DNA from: a virus | IMG/VR virus record: IMGVR_UViG_3300044624_001944 | Location: 1-21,094 of that record | Reading direction: 5' to 3' (one strand) | Length of the DNA: 21,094 nt | Shown here: piece by piece, positions 16,792 to 21,094 of the stretch | Layout of the letters: each line of letters starts with the position of its first letter | Position numbering within the stretch: position 1 is the stretch's first letter | Position numbers and translations under genes: made by a program | The notes under the pieces: generated by a model | The model's input: the letters and a program-made list of their open reading frames with translations, nothing else | The model's database searches: none | What the model was told of the DNA's origin: nothing

Positions 16792-17121
16792 TTAGGGCTT
16801 GTTGACCGCAGCCTTTACTTCCTCAACCCCAATCTTGCCTTCGGCATTCGGCGTAACGGTAGCCAGTGCTACGCCTTCGGCCTTTGCAAGCTCCGCAGCG
16901 GCCTTCGTAGCCTTAACGGTAGTAGCAGTGCCCTTGTTAACGCCTTCGCTATCCTTGGACTGGTTATTAAGCATCTGTGAGCGGTCTGTTAGGGATTTGA
17001 TATAGGCGGAGCGTTCTTCTTCGCCAGAGAGCATTTCGAAAGCGCCTTTGTGCGTTCCACACTCGTATTCGTTACAGCCTAGGACGTTAAGAACGTAATT
17101 AAGATCAGAGATTGTTGTCAT
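16792..17121 (-). CDS. Small head-region protein with E3-binding-like C terminus
   Basis: This 109-aa protein overlaps the previous gene by 17 nt. The N-terminal half (MTTISDLNYVLNVLGCNEYE and following) is not recognised. The C-terminal ~40 residues, ATKAAAELAKAEGVALATV then EGKIGVEEVKAAV, have the helix, small loop, Gly, helix pattern of the peripheral-subunit (E3) binding or related LEM/HeH/Rho_N small helical domains. Such domains recur in little phage proteins encoded between the capsid and connector genes, with unknown roles. Similarity is by eye. A head decoration or DNA-contact role is possible but unsupported. Confidence 0.55.
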   Translation of the reverse strand: MTTISDLNYVLNVLGCNEYECGTHKGAFEMLSGEEERSAYIKSLTDRSQMLNNQSKDSEGVNKGTATTVKATKAAAELAKAEGVALATVTPNAEGKIGVEEVKAAVNKP

Positions 17122-17638
17122 TTACAGTAGCTTCTACACTTTTCTTTACCCTCTGTCGAGTAGCTTTAGCGGCCTCAGACTCTTCAACACTCTGCGGTGC
17201 TTCGTTATACAAAGCCATACGTGTCTCCTTTGTATACTTATCCCACCCCATAAATGAAACGGCGGACACGACCTTATCAATAAGAGCGTTTCTGTGTTCA
17301 CCAGCAGAGCTGTCCTCGATGTGCCCTCCTGCCTCATTAATCGCCTTGATGAGCTTAATGATTGTGTGCTTGGACATCCTGGAAGAGAGGGTCCTATAGA
17401 GTGAAGGCTTCTCCCACGGAATTGAACGGAGATCAAAGTGCTTCGTGACACACGGCTTGACCCTCTCGGCAAGGGCGCGTTCCTCTTTACTCGGCTCCAC
17501 TGAAAGCAGCTTATAGATGCTGTTCCCTTTCATCCCCTCCCATTCCCACTCATAGACATCGATCTTGGCTCCCTTGTTAATAATCCCAAATCGACCCAGA
17601 TTAATCTCTTCTGCACCGACGTACTGAACTTGTTTCAT
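17105..17638 (-). CDS. Hypothetical protein downstream of major capsid gene
   Basis: From the ATG at 17638 this is a 177-aa protein of no recognised family. The first ~50 residues look strand-rich (EINLGRFGIINKGAKIDVYE) and the rest helical and polar, ending in a Lys/Arg/Glu-rich tail that overlaps the next gene by 17 nt. It is the first gene after the terminator that follows the capsid gene. A longer reading starts at GTG 17716, but that codon lies inside the terminator stem, so the ATG with AAAGGA 4 nt upstream is preferred. A head-decoration or head-completion role is suggested only by place. Confidence 0.65.
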   Translation of the reverse strand: MKQVQYVGAEEINLGRFGIINKGAKIDVYEWEWEGMKGNSIYKLLSVEPSKEERALAERVKPCVTKHFDLRSIPWEKPSLYRTLSSRMSKHTIIKLIKAINEAGGHIEDSSAGEHRNALIDKVVSAVSFMGWDKYTKETRMALYNEAPQSVEESEAAKATRQRVKKSVEATVNDNNL

Positions 17639-17642
17639 GTAT

Positions 17643-17648
17643 TCCTTT
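17643..17648 (-). promoter_or_regulatory. Ribosome binding site AAAGGA deciding the start at 17638
   Basis: AAAGGA on the minus strand precedes ATG 17638 by 4 nt. It is one of very few clear Shine-Dalgarno matches in the window. It favours this ATG over the GTG at 17716, which has none and sits in the terminator. Confidence 0.6.
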
Positions 17649-17696
17649 ATCGTGTTTATAGGCCAGGCACTAATTACTCGGCCCTTCACTATAAGC

Positions 17697-17767
17697 AAAA
17701 AGCCCGCCACCCCCACACGACACAGGGATGACGGGCCTCTTGTTATGACTGGTGGGACTCCCAGTCA
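17697..17767 (-). terminator. Double-hairpin terminator/attenuator after the major capsid gene
   Basis: On the minus strand, 15 nt after the capsid stop, a first hairpin pairs TGACTGG with CCAGTCA (17746-17767, 8-nt loop). A second, stronger hairpin pairs GCCCGTCATCCC (17725-17736) with GGGTGGCGGGC (17702-17712), with one bulge and one G-U pair, and is followed directly by TTTTT (17697-17701). Stem plus U-tract is a classic rho-independent terminator. As downstream genes are on the same strand, partial read-through would give more capsid mRNA than connector and tail mRNA. Confidence 0.8.
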
Positions 17768-17782
17768 AATCACCGACAAGGC

Positions 17783-19474
17783 TTACGCGGCGTAGCCAAT
17801 ACCGACCACCACAGTTGGGTTAACTGCGCTCGGCGTTTCCTTCGGCGTGAACGCACGGCGGAAGGAGGCGATAACCGAGTTGATCTGGCGCTTGCGATCA
17901 ATGTCCACTTCAACGGTGAACCCACGGCGGGAACCCACCATGAACTGGGGCTTATTGATGAGCAAGAGCGACCCCTGGGTGGTGGTAGCACCATCAAAGA
18001 TACCAGCAGCGGTGAGATCTTCGCGGACCCTGGACGACACCACAATGCGGATACCAAAGATGCTCGCAGCGTTACCCGTGAGGATACGAGCGGCAGCAGT
18101 GTTACCGACCTTGTCGAAGGTGAGGGTCTCGTCGAGGTTGACGATGTCGTTGTAGCCATTCGGCCCAACGAGCAGCATCAAGTCAGCGGGACGCATACCA
18201 AACTTGCCCATCTGCTTACGCATTGCAGCGATGTTGTCGGCACTAATGCCGCCAGTCATCGTCTTCTTGGTTGCGTTGTTGGCCAGGGCGAGCTTACGGA
18301 AGCCGTTGAACGCACGAAGAACCGAAGTAGCGACGGTGCCAGTGTCCTGAGCGCCAGCGGTGTCGCCGTTGATCAGAGCGTCTTCGTAAGCGTCCGCAGC
18401 GCCAGCAGCGAGCTGTTCCTGGATCATCGGAAGGATGGCGATGATGGAGTCTTCGTCAGCTTCGTAGCTGTACTCGGACATGCCGATCAGCTTCTTACTG
18501 TCGAGAACCACCTTGCCAGTCCCAACGTCAGAGGCCGTCGGGTCAGCGCCAGGGGCTTCAGAACCGATGCGGAAGGTCGGACGGGTTGTGACGAGCGGCA
18601 ACTCGAAGGGCTGCGTGGGCATCGCAATTTCAGCCGCGAGCATTTCAGCAGCGAGCAGAGACTCGATGTACATACGCATCTGGAGATCGGCAGACAGGTC
18701 GGAGGGGATAAGCTCCAAGCCAGTGCCAGCGCCAGTGGTGGTCAGCGCCTTAGCGCCCTTTCCGTAAACGATGCTTTCACGGAGCGACTTGATTGCACGC
18801 TCACCGGAAGCAGCAGCAAACGCCAACTGCGAGTTGGTGATGCCGTCGTTCATGTGCGTGGGCAGGGACTTCCCGCCGTTCAAACGCTGCGTCGTAGCCT
18901 TGGCTTCGTCGCTCGTCCCCATGACCATCACGTTCAGAAGCTGCTTCTGAGCGACGGACATGTTACCAGTACGATGCTCGCAGGGGAACTGAGCCGAGGA
19001 GGCATCAAACTCCACCTTGGAAGGCGTGCGAATGCTCTTGGCGAAGTTGTCCAAAGCAGCCGTAAGTTCCTTGCTCGTAATGCCTTGCTCAGGCATGAGC
19101 TTCTTAACTTCAGCAACCAGGGCGCTGTGGTCAACACCTGCACCAACGTGCTTCTTGATGAGGGACTCAACGTCGTCGGCCTTCAAAGCCTTCGAGGAGC
19201 GGATTTCGGAAAGGAGAGCTTCCGTGTCCACACCAGAGGAGGCGGGCAGAGCCTTCGTGACGGCGCGAGCGATCAACTCGGACAGCTCGTCAGACGACAC
19301 ACTCTTTTCGCCTTCTTCAGCGTCAGGAGCGAACTCGTCAGCGATGAGGTCAGCGTCCAGGCCAGCGGCCTTCGCACCTTCAACGAGGGTGTTGTATTCA
19401 GCGGTTTCCTCGACAGAGCGGTTAGCCGACTTAGCAGCCAGCAAAGCGAGACGGAGTTTATCTTTCAGTTTCAT
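17783..19474 (-). CDS. Major capsid protein, HK97 fold
   Basis: This 563-aa protein has a long N-terminal region (~1-230), acidic and helical, that corresponds to the HK97 delta/scaffold domain normally removed by the prohead protease encoded just upstream. The shell domain runs from about 240 to 545: IPSDLSADLQMRMYIESLL, then the strand/E-loop stretch, then DAYEDALINGD (~361-371, the usual spine helix end), an A-domain PADLMLLVGPNGYNDIV, and the late strands GSRRGFTVEVDIDRKRQ and SVIASFRRAF. The delta region is about twice HK97's. The gene uses codons differently from its neighbours (few CTA/TTA Leu codons, GC-richer), as expected for a highly expressed gene. A terminator follows. No Shine-Dalgarno precedes the ATG. 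Confidence 0.92.
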   Translation of the reverse strand: MKLKDKLRLALLAAKSANRSVEETAEYNTLVEGAKAAGLDADLIADEFAPDAEEGEKSVSSDELSELIARAVTKALPASSGVDTEALLSEIRSSKALKADDVESLIKKHVGAGVDHSALVAEVKKLMPEQGITSKELTAALDNFAKSIRTPSKVEFDASSAQFPCEHRTGNMSVAQKQLLNVMVMGTSDEAKATTQRLNGGKSLPTHMNDGITNSQLAFAAASGERAIKSLRESIVYGKGAKALTTTGAGTGLELIPSDLSADLQMRMYIESLLAAEMLAAEIAMPTQPFELPLVTTRPTFRIGSEAPGADPTASDVGTGKVVLDSKKLIGMSEYSYEADEDSIIAILPMIQEQLAAGAADAYEDALINGDTAGAQDTGTVATSVLRAFNGFRKLALANNATKKTMTGGISADNIAAMRKQMGKFGMRPADLMLLVGPNGYNDIVNLDETLTFDKVGNTAAARILTGNAASIFGIRIVVSSRVREDLTAAGIFDGATTTQGSLLLINKPQFMVGSRRGFTVEVDIDRKRQINSVIASFRRAFTPKETPSAVNPTVVVGIGYAA

Positions 19475-19572
19475 GTGTATTAAATAAAGGAAGGGTTACT
19501 CGCTATCCGCTTACGTGGGTACTTTAATCATTTCGCCCGATTGAGGAGATAACTTTGTATGTCTACTCTCAC

Positions 19573-19589
19573 GACATATATTTTATGTC
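19573..19589. other. Small hairpin in the protease-capsid intergenic gap
   Basis: A 6-bp inverted repeat (GACATA/TATGTC, 5-nt loop) begins at the protease stop codon. The rest of the gap, 19475-19572, holds no ORF, no convincing promoter and no Shine-Dalgarno before the capsid ATG. The hairpin could be a processing or mRNA-stability element at the capsid transcript's 5' end, but it is short. Confidence 0.3.
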
Positions 19590-20584
19590 AAACTCTTTTT
19601 AATACTGCTACGTAGCTCGCCACCGTTCTGACTGAGGTGCATTTTCATTACACTCTCAGCGTGTTTAGCTGTAATTGGCCTCGTAACAATCATAGCGTCT
19701 GGATTTGCGGGAATGACAACCAGGCTAATTTCGTGCAATCGAACTTCTTCAATGCCCCGCATATCATCCATATAGAAGAACGACCCACCAATACTCAACG
19801 TCTTCAAAGCACCCTCAACCAACTGAAAGCGAACGTGCTTTGCATCAGCGTGAGGGCTATTCGTTACCTTGCCCTCCACCGCCAATCCACGTCCAGGAAC
19901 CACACTTACTCTCGGATAATACCCCATCAAGTTTTTCACACTACGTGTATGGTCCGTTAACAACACTGGATTACGCCTAAACTCGTTAATCCATTTCGTA
20001 AACGCCCCATCCATTATATAATCCCCATCCCGATCCTCGGGGGTAACACCCTTAAACGTAGAGGCCATGCCCTCGAACGTGACGTTTCTATAGTCTTCAA
20101 GGTAACCGTCAGAGTCTCTTACCTCCACCGCCTTTTCCCCTAGAACAACCTCAGCGGCACCATTGTATGCTTTGACGTTTGCGTTCTTAACTACCTGAGC
20201 ATCAAACACATTTAGGTCGATAAGGGGGACCAAGGTTCCCTCTCCTTGGGCCATCACAAGCACGCCTTCTGTATTAGGCAAACACAGCTTCACAACCGCA
20301 AAACTACCATCAATACTATCCACTACCCCCACAATAGACGTATCAATATCCTTCATCTTAAAGAACACCGTCTTACCGATAAGGGAGCTGTCTTCTGTAT
20401 GTTCTTTACGACGCGGTTTATCGTCTCTGTCCCTATCAGTATCCGTCCTCGGCTTTCTTGGCTTAGAGGGTTTTGATTTCTCTAACTGTAGAACACCGTT
20501 CTTATAAACCCAGTTCTTGTTATCCGTTACAAGTGGGTGGTTATTTTTGATGGTTACCTTCATTGCGCCACCGTAACACATCAT
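19583..20584 (-). CDS. HK97-type prohead protease with N-terminal extra domain
   Basis: This 333-aa protein has a C-terminal serine protease of the HK97 gp4 / U35 (S78) family from about residue 165: FEGMASTFKGVTPEDRDGD, the catalytic His212 in LLTDHT, Ser264 in LKTLSIGG, and the HEISLVVIPANPDA motif near 284-297. It cleaves the delta domain from the capsid protein during head maturation. The first 165 residues are additional: an Arg/Asp/Lys-rich linker (~36-62) and a compact strand-rich part (~66-123, SSLIGKTVFFKMKD, VVDSIDGSFAVVKL) resembling an SH3-like barrel. The start could be ATG 20584, 20581, or 20563 (preceded by GGTGG). A possible upstream ORF stops 2 nt before 20584. Confidence 0.9.
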   Translation of the reverse strand: MMCYGGAMKVTIKNNHPLVTDNKNWVYKNGVLQLEKSKPSKPRKPRTDTDRDRDDKPRRKEHTEDSSLIGKTVFFKMKDIDTSIVGVVDSIDGSFAVVKLCLPNTEGVLVMAQGEGTLVPLIDLNVFDAQVVKNANVKAYNGAAEVVLGEKAVEVRDSDGYLEDYRNVTFEGMASTFKGVTPEDRDGDYIMDGAFTKWINEFRRNPVLLTDHTRSVKNLMGYYPRVSVVPGRGLAVEGKVTNSPHADAKHVRFQLVEGALKTLSIGGSFFYMDDMRGIEEVRLHEISLVVIPANPDAMIVTRPITAKHAESVMKMHLSQNGGELRSSIKKSLT

Positions 20585-20586
20585 AT

Positions 20587-20745
20587 CTATTCTTCAACCG
20601 TTTTAGCCCACTCATGGTTTGCACGACGTTCAAAAGTGCCCCACAAAAAAAAATAATACACCCGTCTTTGGTATTTCGACACCCGTTTTGAAAATCGTAT
20701 GAAATCGACCACCCCCCCTATGTATATTAAAGAACATTTAAAAAC
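20587..20745 (-). CDS. Possible C-terminal end of an upstream gene (partial, disrupted)
   Basis: The minus strand is open for 52 codons between a TGA at 20746-20748 and a TAG at 20587-20589, just 2 nt before the first ATG of the protease gene. The last ~16 residues (GTFERRANHEWAKTVEE) look like a real protein end and the spacing is typical of adjacent phage genes; a portal or other head gene is normally found here. Upstream the reading becomes atypical (GRVYYFFLW from a run of nine Ts, GG from seven Gs), has no ATG, and soon reaches a stop. The likeliest reading is a true C terminus joined to unrelated sequence. Confidence 0.3.
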   Translation of the reverse strand, partial: VFKCSLIYIGGVVDFIRFSKRVSKYQRRVYYFFLWGTFERRANHEWAKTVEE

Positions 20746-20771
20746 TCATAAAAATATACAATAGGTGGGGG
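20712..20771. repeat. Long imperfect inverted repeat (hairpin/cruciform)
   Basis: TGTATATT (20721-20728) pairs perfectly with AATATACA (20753-20760). The stem continues outward as CCCCCCCTA (20712-20720) against TAGGTGGGGG (20762-20771) with one or two bulges. This gives roughly 17 paired bases, an A/T-rich inner arm and a G/C homopolymer outer arm, closed by a 24-nt A-rich loop. No T-tract directly follows, so a terminator is not the obvious reading. The rest of 20585-20820 holds two direct copies of ACACCCGT (20658, 20679), a nine-A run and a short GGC run, and no gene I can support. Confidence 0.6.
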
Positions 20772-20820
20772 GTAGTTAGTCTAGGCGGCGGCGGCGTCCA
20801 TGCGTGAATTGCAAGAAACA

Positions 20821-21094
20821 CCCTCCGGCCTCCGGCCCGATCCGGCCTCCGGCCTCCGGCCCGCCCTCCGGCCTCCGGCCCGCCCTCCGGCCTCCGGCCC
20901 GCCCTCCGGCCTCCGGCCCGCCCTCCGGCCACCGGCCCGCCCTCCGGCCTCCGGCCCGCCCTCCGGCCTCCGGCCCGATCCGGCCTCCGGCCCGATCCGG
21001 CCTCCGGCCCGCCCTCCGGCCTCCGGCCCGCCCTCCGGCCTCCGGCCCGCCCTCCGGCCTCCGGCCCGCCCTCCGGCCTCCGGCCCGCCCTCCG
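20821..21094. repeat. GC-rich 19-bp tandem array running off the window
   Basis: The plus-strand unit CCCTCCGGCCTCCGGCCCG occurs 11 times (one copy with a T to A change at 20931) interleaved with three shortened or altered units beginning ATCCGG: 24 bp at 20840, 17 bp at 20978, and 17 bp at 20995. A partial unit ends the window. Each unit contains two copies of the 7-mer CTCCGGC. The array is almost entirely G and C, unlike the phage region. The minus strand is G-rich with closely spaced GG/GGG runs that could fold into G-quadruplexes. The open frame through it encodes only a Gly/Arg/Pro repeat and is not a gene. It may be a contig-end chimera, a host or eukaryotic minisatellite, or a genuine terminal structure. 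Confidence 0.95.

Noticed and set aside
17639-17716. Longer start (GTG 17716) for the protein downstream of the capsid gene
   Set aside because: The codon lies within the terminator stem and has no ribosome site, while ATG 17638 has AAAGGA 4 nt upstream.
18854-19483. Long plus-strand open frames opposite the capsid gene (up to 209 aa)
   Set aside because: They are antisense shadows of a GC-richer coding sequence. They lack protein-like composition and conflict with the confident HK97 capsid frame.
19475-19582. TTGACA at the protease stop codon as a capsid promoter
   Set aside because: No -10-like hexamer lies 16-18 bp downstream, and the TTGACA is part of the final protease codons.
20738-20932. 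64-aa minus-strand ORF through the GC-rich array
   Set aside because: It encodes only a Gly/Arg/Pro repeat dictated by the minisatellite and starts in low-complexity DNA.
1-21094. tRNA genes, integrase, attachment sites, terminase and portal
   Set aside because: I looked for cloverleaf-like CCA-ended segments and characteristic motifs and saw none. Any portal or terminase would lie outside this window.

Overview
The window is about 20 kb of the structural (virion) module of a tailed double-stranded DNA bacteriophage or prophage (class Caudoviricetes, long non-contractile siphovirus-like tail), followed at its right end by about 0.5 kb of unusual non-phage-like sequence. Evidence for a phage is the gene order on the minus strand, read from right to left: HK97-type prohead protease, HK97-fold major capsid protein, two small unknown head-region proteins, head-tail connector, HK97 gp10-like tail-completion protein, probable tail terminator, small probable tail tube, an unknown protein, a tail assembly chaperone with a -1 frameshifted extension, a 1416-aa tape measure protein, a tail-tip protein, a 2125-aa repetitive tail protein, and three smaller distal genes. 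No sheath, terminase, portal or lysis gene is recognisable. The host cannot be named. Most start codons lack a Shine-Dalgarno sequence and sit in A/T-rich leaders or overlap the previous stop codon.

Layout. 1-132 (+) may be the 3' end of a converging gene with one membrane segment; a bidirectional terminator lies at 90-123. 144-2121 (-) holds three distal genes, one of them a small cysteine protein. 2126-8503 (-) is a giant protein with 15 tandem domains of about 123 aa; the central copies have an exact 369-bp period. 8460-13461 (-) holds the tail-tip protein and the tape measure. 13471-15664 (-) holds the tail chaperone pair (canonical slippery heptamer GGGAAAC), an unknown protein, the probable tube and the tail terminator. 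15661-17638 (-) holds neck and connector genes. 17697-17767 is a double hairpin with a U-tract directly after the capsid gene. 17783-20584 (-) holds the capsid gene and protease. 20585-21094 contains a possible C-terminal remnant of an upstream gene, a long near-palindrome and a GC-rich 19-bp tandem array that runs off the window.

The genes form one assembly line. Protease and capsid protein make the prohead. The connector, gp10-like and terminator proteins close the neck and tail. The chaperone pair loads the tape measure so that the tube polymerises to a length set by the tape measure (about 0.2 micrometre by the usual 0.15 nm per residue rule). The distal genes make the tip and fibres. The most notable items are the frameshift, the giant repeat protein (369-bp period, a nested two-unit pattern, and an invariant cysteine pair flanking every inter-domain linker), and the anomalous right end.
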